This document shows, piece after piece, positions 1 through 5,348 of a stretch of 5,868 bases of DNA; the stretch's first letter is position 1; the number at the start of each line of letters is the position of its first letter. The stretch is from Actinomycetes bacterium (lineage in GTDB: Bacteria > Actinomycetota > Actinomycetes > Propionibacteriales > Nocardioidaceae), in the NCBI GenBank assembly GCA_029779385.1, contig JAKPAQ010000536.1:1-5868 (forward strand), read 5' to 3'. The position numbers and the translations under genes were made by a program. Below the pieces are notes generated by a model. That model saw only the letters and a program-made list of their open reading frames with translations, had not been told where the DNA came from and made no database searches.

Positions 1-1046
1 CTTTCTTGGCGGTTGGCGCGGCTGCGGTCCTGTTCTTCGCCGCGCACACGGTCTCGGTCATGAATGATTTCGGTGACGCCGTATTTGCTTCCACCACCGT
101 GAGCAAACCGCACCACGGTCGATACAACGTGCTCTTGATGGGCGCCGACTCGGGCAAAGATCGATCAGGGATGCGCCCAGATTCGCTGAACGTCGCCAGC
201 ATCGACGCCGAAACCGGTAAAGCGGTGCTGATCGGCCTACCGCGAAATCTGCAGAACATCCCGTTCCCGGCCGGCTCGGTGATGGACAAGAAGTTTCCCA
301 ACGGCTTCGACTGCGAAGGCTGCTACCTAAACGCGGTCAACACCTGGGCTAACGATCACGCCGACCTTTTTGGTGAATCTGAGCCGGGAATTGACGCGAC
401 GATGCAAGCGGTGGAGGAAATCACCGGACTCAAGTTGAACTACTACGCCATGGTGAACATGAAAGGCTTCTCAAAGCTGATCGATTCAGTCGGTGGAGTG
501 CGGTTGAACGTTCGCGAACGCACCGCAATTGGCGGAATCGGTTCGCCAATTCGTGGCTATATCGACGCCGGTGAGCAGAAACTTTCTGGCGACAAGGCGC
601 TTTGGTACGCCAGGTCGCGAGTCCAAAATGACGACTGGTCGCGGATGGGCCGGCAAAAATGCGTGATGAACGCGATGGTTCAGCAACTCAGTCCGCAAAA
701 GGTACTGCTGAATATGCAGGACATCGCCGAATCCAGTTCGGCAATGCTCCATACGAGCATTCCGCGTCAAGATTTGAACGTTTTTATGGACTTGGCTTTG
801 AAAACTAAGTCGCAGCCAATCGCGTCGGTTTCATTGGTGCCACCGGTGATTTACACCGGCAATCCGGACTTCAATAAGGTTCGCCGACTGATCAAGACCG
901 CAATTGAAAAGTCTGAAGGGGCCGCGGCCCTAAATGCACCGTTGGTCGCGGCAAACTTACCGATGGTTGAGGGTTCGGGAGCCGGATCGGTTGCCAAAGA
1001 TCCGAAGAAAGCCAACCAGAGCAGCAACCTAGACCAGTCCTGCTGA
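1..1046 (+). CDS. LCP-family cell-wall glycopolymer ligase, 5' truncated by window edge
   Basis: LytR-CpsA-Psr family enzyme, expected to act on the outer face of the membrane and transfer a lipid-linked glycopolymer to peptidoglycan. The reading frame is open to the left edge. A TTG at 6 could be read as a start, but the paralogue downstream has about 120 more N-terminal residues with membrane helices, so the true start is almost certainly outside the window. Counting from the TTG, residues 1-18 are the end of a membrane helix. The LCP core begins at RYNVLLMGADSG (39-50), followed by GMRPDS (55-60), LPRN (78-81), GGVRLNV (163-169) and ALWYARSRVQNDD (198-210) then RMGRQK; the Arg and Asp residues in these blocks match those that bind the polyprenyl pyrophosphate in the family. 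LPRN has Asn where many LCP proteins have Asp. Cysteines are at 103, 106, 219 and the last residue, 346. There is no LytR_C domain; the tail from about 303 is low-complexity. It is a tandem paralogue of the next gene. Confidence 0.93.
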   Translation, partial: FLAVGAAAVLFFAAHTVSVMNDFGDAVFASTTVSKPHHGRYNVLLMGADSGKDRSGMRPDSLNVASIDAETGKAVLIGLPRNLQNIPFPAGSVMDKKFPNGFDCEGCYLNAVNTWANDHADLFGESEPGIDATMQAVEEITGLKLNYYAMVNMKGFSKLIDSVGGVRLNVRERTAIGGIGSPIRGYIDAGEQKLSGDKALWYARSRVQNDDWSRMGRQKCVMNAMVQQLSPQKVLLNMQDIAESSSAMLHTSIPRQDLNVFMDLALKTKSQPIASVSLVPPVIYTGNPDFNKVRRLIKTAIEKSEGAAALNAPLVAANLPMVEGSGAGSVAKDPKKANQSSNLDQSC

Positions 1047-1066
1047 CCCAGCGCTTGGCAGCTGGG
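1047..1066 (+). terminator. Possible weak terminator or attenuator hairpin between the two LCP genes
   Basis: CCCAGC (1047-1052) pairs perfectly with GCTGGG (1061-1066) around an 8-base loop, starting directly after the stop codon of the first LCP gene. It is followed by GCTTTAAT, which has only three T residues in a row. The stem is short but all but one pair is G-C. It may partly terminate or attenuate read-through into the second LCP gene. The short T run makes a full terminator doubtful. Confidence 0.35.
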
Positions 1067-1094
1067 GCTTTAATAGGGCGTTGGTTCAGTGACT

Positions 1095-1100
1095 AGGAGG
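1095..1100 (+). promoter_or_regulatory. Strong Shine-Dalgarno of the second LCP gene
   Basis: AGGAGG ends 8 bases before a GTG codon at 1109. This consensus match at ideal spacing fixes the GTG as the start of the second LCP gene. It contrasts with the three genes at the right end of the window, which lack a useful ribosome binding site. Confidence 0.85.
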
Positions 1101-1108
1101 TCCGATCG

Positions 1109-2539
1109 GTGAGTGCTCTGGGTGCGCGCCCCACGCGGGTGGCACAACGCGGTGGCTTACGGCGCGCGTTAGTCCTCATCATCGGCACGATTGTTTGGCC
1201 CGGCAGCGCCCAATTCCTCGCGGGGGCGCGCAAATTCGGTGCAGTTGTCATGGGACTTTGGGTTGTCTTGCTGGTCTCGCTCTCGCTCATGTGGTTCCGG
1301 TTCCGGCCGGACCGAGTACAGCTCATCGATTGGGTTACTGACCCGGGAGTTCTCGGTACGGCCCGACTCGTGGGTTTGGTTGCCGTGGTTCTGTGGATGT
1401 TGCTGTTCATCGACGCGTGGCGGTTGGCGTTGGTAAACAGCCTTGGCTGGTGGCGCACCGCTGTTGTCTCGGTGGTCAACGTAACCGCGGTCGCGGTCGT
1501 GACTGCCACTTCCTACCTCGGCTGGAACACCGTTTCGGCGTCAAAGGACGTAGTTGAGCAGGTCTTCCATGAGACGGAAGTCCGTCCGTCCTTGAACGGC
1601 CGGTACAACATTTTGCTGATTGGTGCGGACTCTGGGGCCGATCGGTTCGGGATGCGGCCGGACTCACTGACCGTGGTGAGTGTCGACGCGGCCACCGGCG
1701 TACCAGTGATGATCTCGCTGCCGCGAAACCTTCAGAACGTGCCATTTCCTGAAGATTCGCCAATGCGAACCGTTTACCCATATGGCTTCAACTGTGGTCC
1801 TGAGTGCCTGCTGAACGCAGTGCACACGGCTGCAGCGAACCGTAAAGACCTCTATCCGGACGCAGCCGATCCGGGACTTGCCGCGACGATTGACGCAGTT
1901 GAGGGAGTCACCGGTCTTCAAGTCAACTACCACGTTTTGGTGAATATGATGGGCTTCGCCAGTCTGGTAGATGCGGTCGGCGGAATCGAAATGAACGTCC
2001 GCGAGCCGATTGCCATGTTCGGCAAGGAAGATTCGTGGAAGCAGCTCTATATCCAGCCGGGGCAGCAGCGGCTCAACGGCAAGCAGGCCCTTTGGTACGG
2101 CCGCAGCCGGGTCCAGTCTGACGACTACACCCGGATGGGTCGACAGAAGTGTCTGATGCAGGCCATGCTGCAGCAACTAAGTCCGCAAAAAGTCATCCTG
2201 AATGCGGGCAAGTTGGCTTCTTCGTCGGCCGAGATGCTCAGCACCGATATTCCGGCGTCTGAACTGGGGTCCTTCGGTGACATCGCGCTGAAGGCAAAGA
2301 ATCAGCCCGTAGCGACCTTGTCGATTGTTCCGCCGAAGTACTCGACCGTGAATCCTGATTTCAACCAGATTCACGCTGATGTTGCTGAGCTAATCAAGAA
2401 GAGCGAAAAGCGGGCCAAGGAAGTAGCTCAAGCAACATCTGGGCCGACGAGTTCGCCAACTTCGACACCCTCGCCTTCGCAGAGCTCGACAACGCCAGGC
2501 TCGGCCAACAACACAGACGATCTGTCAGCCATCTGCTGA
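1109..2539 (+). CDS. LCP-family cell-wall glycopolymer ligase with multi-helix N-terminus
   Basis: 476-residue LytR-CpsA-Psr protein, predicted to join a lipid-linked secondary wall polymer to peptidoglycan. The GTG start is fixed by AGGAGG 8 bases upstream. The N-terminus holds about four hydrophobic segments (roughly 20-38, 44-63, 84-104, 118-138), more than the single anchor of classical LCP proteins; WPGSAQFLAG (30-39) resembles the PG-x-G-x-x-x-x-G turn seen in several small actinobacterial membrane proteins. The catalytic domain starts at RYNILLIGADSG (165-176), then GMRPDS (181-186), LPRN (204-207), GGIEMNV (291-297), ALWYGRSRVQSDD (327-339) and RMGRQK (342-347). Cysteines are only at 229, 233, 348 and 476, the last residue. 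The tail from about 442 is rich in Ser, Thr and Pro, and no LytR_C domain follows. By eye, well over half of the catalytic domain matches the upstream gene, indicating tandem duplication. The 62-base gap holds a hairpin, so co-transcription is likely but may be attenuated. Confidence 0.95.
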   Translation: MSALGARPTRVAQRGGLRRALVLIIGTIVWPGSAQFLAGARKFGAVVMGLWVVLLVSLSLMWFRFRPDRVQLIDWVTDPGVLGTARLVGLVAVVLWMLLFIDAWRLALVNSLGWWRTAVVSVVNVTAVAVVTATSYLGWNTVSASKDVVEQVFHETEVRPSLNGRYNILLIGADSGADRFGMRPDSLTVVSVDAATGVPVMISLPRNLQNVPFPEDSPMRTVYPYGFNCGPECLLNAVHTAAANRKDLYPDAADPGLAATIDAVEGVTGLQVNYHVLVNMMGFASLVDAVGGIEMNVREPIAMFGKEDSWKQLYIQPGQQRLNGKQALWYGRSRVQSDDYTRMGRQKCLMQAMLQQLSPQKVILNAGKLASSSAEMLSTDIPASELGSFGDIALKAKNQPVATLSIVPPKYSTVNPDFNQIHADVAELIKKSEKRAKEVAQATSGPTSSPTSTPSPSQSSTTPGSANNTDDLSAIC

Positions 2540-2558
2540 CCGGCCGTTTCCGAATCGG
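2540..2558. other. Short convergent intergenic gap
   Basis: Only 19 bases separate the stop of the second LCP gene (+) from the stop of wzt (-). I see no convincing bidirectional terminator: the best pairing is a 4-base ACCG/CGGT stem (2539-2542 with 2556-2559) and there is no T run. The two converging transcripts may therefore overlap. Confidence 0.6.
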
Positions 2559-3347
2559 TTAGGCGTTTTCGTACGCGGTAACGACCTCGTCGGTGGGGCC
2601 GTCCATGATCAGTTCGCCCTTTTCGATCCAGATCACCCGGTTGCAGGTGTCCCTAATGGACTGCATTGAGTGACTGACCAAAAACACCGTGCCCGCGTTG
2701 TCGCGAATCTCACGGATCCGATCCTCACTGCGCTGACGGAACTGACGGTCACCGACGGCCAAAGCCTCATCGACGATCAGGATTTCGTGATTGCGGATCG
2801 TGGCGATGGCGAATTTCAACCGGGCAGTCATGCCTGAGGAGTACGTCCGCATCGGCAGGTCAATAAATTGGCGCATACCAGCGAAGTCGACGATGTCGTC
2901 GTAGCGCTCTTCGATTTCGGCTTTTGAGAACCCCAGTGCCAAACCGCCGAGCATCACATTGCGCTGACCTGACAAGTCACGGATCAGGGCCGCACCGACG
3001 CCAAGCATGCTGGGTCGGGTGCTGGCGTAGACGGCACCGCGGGTCGCTGGGGTGAGCCCAGTGATCGCCCGCATCAGCGTCGATTTGCCCGAGCCGTTCG
3101 AGCCGATGATGCCGACGCTGTCATTTTCGTAGGCAGTGAAAGTGATGCCCTTGAGCGCGTGCACGGTCTGCATCCGCTTTGCCCGCTTGAACATCCCACT
3201 TGTGGTGTCGGCCGCGGTTGCTCGTTTACCGGTGGCGAAGACTTTGTACTCGACGTGGAGATCTTGAATTACGACGACCGGCTTGCGTTCAGTGGACACT
3301 TCGGGTGTTTCGGTCTCGGGTGTTTCGATCTCAGGTGACTCGGCCAT
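2559..3347 (-). CDS. wzt: ABC transporter ATPase for polysaccharide export (Wzt/TagH/RfbE type)
   Basis: 262-residue cytoplasmic ATPase that would power export of a lipid-linked glycan through the Wzm permease. Motifs in order: Walker A GSNGSGKST (82-90), signature YSSGM (169-173), Walker B ILIVDE (189-194) with catalytic Glu194, D-loop AVGD (197-200) and switch His226. The stretch HALKGITF (63-70) before Walker A and the GDRQF after the D-loop are typical of the Wzt/TagH/RfbE subgroup. The protein stops soon after the nucleotide-binding domain, so it lacks the C-terminal carbohydrate-binding domain of E. coli O8/O9a Wzt and resembles the galactan and teichoic acid exporters instead. I chose the ATG at 3347 because GAGGAG (3352-3357) lies 4 bases upstream; an in-frame start at 3383 would add 12 residues and a deeper overlap. 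The N-terminus carries an acidic repeat (E-S/T-P-E-x, residues 3-17). The start lies inside wzm, implying translational coupling. Confidence 0.95.
   Translation of the reverse strand: MAESPEIETPETETPEVSTERKPVVVIQDLHVEYKVFATGKRATAADTTSGMFKRAKRMQTVHALKGITFTAYENDSVGIIGSNGSGKSTLMRAITGLTPATRGAVYASTRPSMLGVGAALIRDLSGQRNVMLGGLALGFSKAEIEERYDDIVDFAGMRQFIDLPMRTYSSGMTARLKFAIATIRNHEILIVDEALAVGDRQFRQRSEDRIREIRDNAGTVFLVSHSMQSIRDTCNRVIWIEKGELIMDGPTDEVVTAYENA
3301..3342 (-). repeat. Imperfect 15-base triple repeat coding an acidic pentapeptide repeat
   Basis: TCGGGTGTTTCG occurs at 3301-3312 and 3316-3327, with a diverged copy (TCAGGTGACTCG) at 3331-3342, giving a period of 15 bases. On the minus strand it encodes ESPEI-ETPET-ETPEV, residues 3-17 of Wzt. 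The last copy also codes the C-terminus of Wzm. It is a small in-frame expansion that could vary in length between strains. Confidence 0.8.
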
Positions 3348-4194
3348 ATTGCTCCTCTGCAGCCCAGAAGTAGATGGCGCCAAGAATTAGCAAGCCAAAT
3401 GACCAGCAGGCGATGATCGGCCAGAACTGCAGCCGGACGTCATATAACGGGTCGGAATCCAATAGGAGTTCTCTTGAGAGGCTCAAGAAGGCGTATACCG
3501 GCTGGAATTCCATTATCGCCAGGAATTTGGGGTGACCTTCGAACCTGACGTCAAGTGCGAAGAAGATGCCGGTCGTGTAGAAGAACAGTCGCGTGACGAA
3601 AGGCAGGAGGTTGGTCAAATCACGAACGTGGACCGTCATTCGTGCGACAAAGAACGCTAGGCCGTTACAGAAGAGGTAGTAAAAAACCAAGACGGGAATC
3701 ATCAACAGCCAATTCCAAGTCGGCAGGTGCCCAGAGCCAATCAGGATGACCAATAGCAGCGTCAACGTTGGCACCAACTGCATGAACTTTTGGGTGACCA
3801 CCGAAACAGGTAACGCCATGCGCGGGAACGAGAGGCTCTGTACTAGGGCGCTATTTCCGGTGATGGATTTAGCGCCTGCACCCAACGATGAGCTGAAGAA
3901 TTCGAACATGAAGACACCGATAAGCAAGAACTCAAAAAAATCGGGTGTGCTGCGTCGGCTCTTCATCAGGATGCCGAAGACCAAGCCGAAGACCAGTGCA
4001 TTTAGCAGCGGCTTTAGGACTACCCAGAACATGCCGAGACGCTTCCGTTGGTTCTCGGCCTCGATTCGATACTTGGCGAGCGAAACGATGAAGTCTTTGC
4101 GGCTAGCGACATCCCGTAGGTACGTACCTAACGGGGGTCGGCCGCCTACCCGGGTAAGGCCAAACGCCTCTGGGTCTTCGACCGGTTGGGTCAT
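3331..4194 (-). CDS. wzm: ABC-2 type permease for polysaccharide export
   Basis: 287-residue membrane subunit of a Wzm/Wzt glycan exporter, which would move an undecaprenyl- or decaprenyl-linked polymer from the cytoplasmic to the outer leaflet. An amphipathic cytoplasmic N-terminus (about 1-55) leads through KRLGMFW (51-57), the characteristic R-x-L-G-x-x-W lead-in of this family, to about six hydrophobic segments near 57-77, 88-106, 137-155, 162-183, 197-214 and 258-280. HVRDL (189-193) in the fourth to fifth helix region and SFPRMALP (122-129) are further family hallmarks. The start ATG at 4194 is supported by AAAGGA 9 bases upstream. The 3' end overlaps wzt by 17 bases. In mycobacteria the equivalent pair (Rv3783/Rv3781) exports arabinogalactan galactan. 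Here the substrate is unknown, but the neighbouring LCP ligases fit a polymer destined for peptidoglycan. Confidence 0.94.
   Translation of the reverse strand: MTQPVEDPEAFGLTRVGGRPPLGTYLRDVASRKDFIVSLAKYRIEAENQRKRLGMFWVVLKPLLNALVFGLVFGILMKSRRSTPDFFEFLLIGVFMFEFFSSSLGAGAKSITGNSALVQSLSFPRMALPVSVVTQKFMQLVPTLTLLLVILIGSGHLPTWNWLLMIPVLVFYYLFCNGLAFFVARMTVHVRDLTNLLPFVTRLFFYTTGIFFALDVRFEGHPKFLAIMEFQPVYAFLSLSRELLLDSDPLYDVRLQFWPIIACWSFGLLILGAIYFWAAEEQYGRVT
3352..3357 (-). promoter_or_regulatory. Shine-Dalgarno of wzt inside wzm
   Basis: GAGGAG on the minus strand lies 4 bases before the ATG at 3347 and within the wzm codons for Ala-Glu-Glu. It decides the wzt start and places the wzt initiation site 17 bases inside the wzm reading frame, a normal arrangement for coupled subunits of one transporter. 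Confidence 0.75.
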
Positions 4195-4203
4195 GCGGTT
4201 TAG

Positions 4204-4209
4204 TCCTTT
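4204..4209 (-). promoter_or_regulatory. Shine-Dalgarno of wzm
   Basis: AAAGGA on the minus strand, 9 bases before the ATG at 4194, supports that start. It shows that the wzm-wzt message has a conventional leader, unlike the next gene upstream. Confidence 0.65.
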
Positions 4210-4213
4210 GAGT

Positions 4214-4258
4214 GTCTAGGTGCGCCGCCAACTAGGCCAACGCCTAGACGAGTCTAGG
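4214..4258. promoter_or_regulatory. GTCTAGG repeat cluster with a dyad, possible operator of wzm-wzt
   Basis: GTCTAGG occurs on the + strand at 4214-4220 and 4252-4258 and as its complement CCTAGAC at 4243-4249; a fourth partial copy, CTAGG, is at 4232-4236. The copies at 4243-4249 and 4252-4258 form a perfect 7-base inverted repeat with a 2-base centre, a shape suiting a dimeric DNA-binding protein better than an RNA hairpin. The minus-strand TAGACT (4256-4251) inside the dyad could also be a -10 hexamer for wzm, so a bound protein would cover the promoter. No known regulator is recognised from this motif. Confidence 0.5.
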
Positions 4259-4285
4259 ACACTGTGGGTGAGCCACGTCTGACGC

Positions 4286-4942
4286 CTAAGAGCCGGTGGC
4301 GTGCTCCTGGCTGCAGATGCGCGCAAATTCGGCTTCGCTCGCGTCGGCCACGATGACGAGGGAGCCGCCGCCAAGCAGCGCCGCGACTAGCGCTTGAGCG
4401 TCTTGGGTCAGACTCGCCGGCGCCAGTGCGCGGCGATCGTGGCTCGGCTCGGTGCTGAGCAGGTCGTGGTGAGTCAACGTCAATCCACCCACGTCCAAGG
4501 CGAGGTCGTTGGCCTCAGGTGGGTTGAGGTCGACAAAAATGTCTCCGCAGGCCGGCACGGCAATGCCGACGTCGATGAAGCCAACTGGTTCGTCAACAAA
4601 GCGAGCGCCGAGCGGGCGCAGCGAAGCGGCGAGTTTGATCGGCTCGCTGGCTTGCAGTTCTGGCCCGGTCAGGGCGATGTCAGCGTCGTTGTCAGTAACG
4701 ACCACTCCTACCCGCCAAGCGCCAAGTAGCCAGACAAAACGCAGCCAATGACTTGGCAGCGCCAACCTCAAGCGCGTGCCGCGTTCTACTTCTAGGTCGT
4801 CGACTAGGAAATTTGCCACCTTGGCGACCCAGTTGGCCATGGTTACTGAACTGAGCTCGACTCGCTCACCAGTTTTGGCGTCATAGTAGGTAATTAGCGG
4901 CTTGGGGCCAGGTTCTAACAGCGTTGCCAAAGTGCCAGTCAT
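4286..4942 (-). CDS. TIGR03089-family protein, truncated acyl-adenylate-synthetase-like
   Basis: 218-residue protein matching the TIGR03089 family, a small actinobacterial group without an assigned activity; the M. tuberculosis member is, from memory, Rv3268. PLITYYDAKTGERVELS (15-31), MANWVAKVANFL (35-46) and the LALPSHW block (60-66) match the N-terminal region of AMP-forming (ANL superfamily) enzymes, where this area contributes to the acyl-substrate side. LTHHDLL (156-162) resembles the LTHxNLL that follows the ATP-binding P-loop in those enzymes, but the Ser/Thr/Gly-rich P-loop itself and the whole C-terminal adenylation half are missing. It is therefore unlikely to adenylate anything; a binding or structural role is possible. 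No signal peptide or clear membrane helix is seen. The start at 4942 has no Shine-Dalgarno, but a TAGCGT hexamer ends 6 bases upstream, fitting a leaderless message. It is divergent from whiB2 and may be transcribed independently of wzm, 91 bases downstream. Confidence 0.88.
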   Translation of the reverse strand: MTGTLATLLEPGPKPLITYYDAKTGERVELSSVTMANWVAKVANFLVDDLEVERGTRLRLALPSHWLRFVWLLGAWRVGVVVTDNDADIALTGPELQASEPIKLAASLRPLGARFVDEPVGFIDVGIAVPACGDIFVDLNPPEANDLALDVGGLTLTHHDLLSTEPSHDRRALAPASLTQDAQALVAALLGGGSLVIVADASEAEFARICSQEHATGS

Positions 4943-4948
4943 ACGGCG

Positions 4949-4954
4949 ACGCTA
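4949..4954 (-). promoter_or_regulatory. Putative -10 of a leaderless TIGR03089 gene
   Basis: TAGCGT on the minus strand fits the actinobacterial TAnnnT -10 pattern and ends 6 bases before the ATG at 4942, so transcription would begin at or next to the start codon. No purine-rich ribosome binding site precedes the ATG and no good -35 is visible 16-19 bases upstream. Confidence 0.5.
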
Positions 4955-5007
4955 TCGGTTGCGGTGATCGCGACACGCCGAGGGAGATACCAAATTTGCT
5001 ATTCGGC

Positions 5008-5036
5008 TTGACGTATTGGGGAGACCGTACTGTAAT
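5008..5036 (+). promoter_or_regulatory. Putative sigma-70-type promoter of whiB2
   Basis: TTGACG (5008-5013, five of six matches to TTGACA) is followed after 17 bases by TGTAAT (5031-5036, five of six matches to TATAAT). This would start transcription about 7 bases later, at the ATG at 5044. An overlapping TACTGT (5028-5033) also fits TAnnnT, but at a spacing of only 14 from the -35; it would start transcription near 5040. Either choice gives a leaderless or nearly leaderless whiB2 mRNA. GGGGAG at 5018-5023 is 20 bases from the ATG, too far to act as a Shine-Dalgarno. Confidence 0.6.
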
Positions 5037-5043
5037 TACATGC

Positions 5044-5295
5044 ATGTCATTCGTCGGTTGGATCGAAGGGGACGACCCCGAGCTCATGTGGCAAGAGCGT
5101 GCCTTGTGCGCGCAAACCGATCCTGAGTCCTTTTTCCCTGAAAAAGGCGGATCGACTCGCGAAGCTAAGCGAGTCTGCCTCACCTGCGACGTCAAGACCG
5201 AGTGCCTGGAATACGCCCTCGGCCATGACGAGCGCTTCGGAATCTGGGGCGGACTTTCCGAACGTGAGCGGCGCAAGCTCAAAAAGCGCGCCTGA
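5044..5295 (+). CDS. whiB2: WhiB-family iron-sulfur transcriptional regulator, WhiB2-like
   Basis: 83-residue member of the WhiB (Wbl) family, which binds an [4Fe-4S] cluster and the primary sigma factor to regulate transcription. The four cluster cysteines are C22, C45, C48 and C54 (C-x22-C-x2-C-x5-C). They are followed by the sigma-contacting turn GIWGG (66-70) and a basic C-terminal DNA-binding tail, RERRKLKKRA (74-83). The runs ALCAQTDPE (20-28), FFPEKGGSTREAKR (30-43) and DERFGIWGGLSERERR (62-77) closely match mycobacterial WhiB2/WhmD and Streptomyces WhiB, which control septation and division genes, often with WhiA. The ATG at 5044 is preferred; the frame is open back to 4924, but that extension lies in the divergent promoter region, overlaps the TIGR03089 start and has no family resemblance. 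The gene is divergent from TIGR03089 and lies 53 bases before a glycosyltransferase on the same strand. Confidence 0.95.
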   Translation: MSFVGWIEGDDPELMWQERALCAQTDPESFFPEKGGSTREAKRVCLTCDVKTECLEYALGHDERFGIWGGLSERERRKLKKRA

Positions 5296-5335
5296 GTCGC
5301 TGGGCGAGTATTACCGGCGCAGTCCGCTGACCGCC

Positions 5336-5341
5336 TAGGCT
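5336..5341 (+). promoter_or_regulatory. Putative -10 of a leaderless glycosyltransferase gene
   Basis: TAGGCT fits TAnnnT and ends 7 bases before the ATG at 5349. The only purine-rich stretch upstream is AGG inside this hexamer, so no real Shine-Dalgarno exists. No convincing -35 is seen; TTACCG at 5311-5316 is 19 bases away and weak. This suggests a promoter separate from that of whiB2. Confidence 0.5.
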
Positions 5342-5348
5342 GGCCAGC

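Noticed and set aside
1055..1074. TTGGCA and TTTAAT before the second LCP gene as a promoter
   Set aside because: The spacing is only 8 bases, far too short for a sigma-70-type promoter.
1664..2176. 170-codon minus-strand open frame inside the second LCP gene
   Set aside because: It is antisense to conserved LCP motifs, has no family resemblance, and a similar His-rich shadow appears at 486-770 over the first LCP, as expected from paralogous sequence read backwards.
3348..3383. Upstream in-frame wzt start at 3383
   Set aside because: It would add 12 residues and deepen the overlap with wzm, while GAGGAG sits just upstream of the ATG at 3347.
3746..4219. 157-codon open frame on the + strand, antisense to wzm
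   Set aside because: It lies opposite a clear permease gene, has a low-complexity Arg/Ser/Thr/Asn-rich product with no recognisable domain, and no ribosome binding site supports it. It is a shadow of wzm codon bias.
4291..4315. AGCC...GGCT pairing at the 3' end of the TIGR03089 gene as a terminator
   Set aside because: The stem is short and bulged, lies within the coding sequence and has no T run on the minus strand.
4924..5043. N-terminal extension of WhiB2 to a TTG at 4924
   Set aside because: The extra 40 residues would overlap the start of the divergent TIGR03089 gene and the promoter elements at 5008-5036, and do not resemble WhiB proteins. The ATG at 5044 gives a normal WhiB length.
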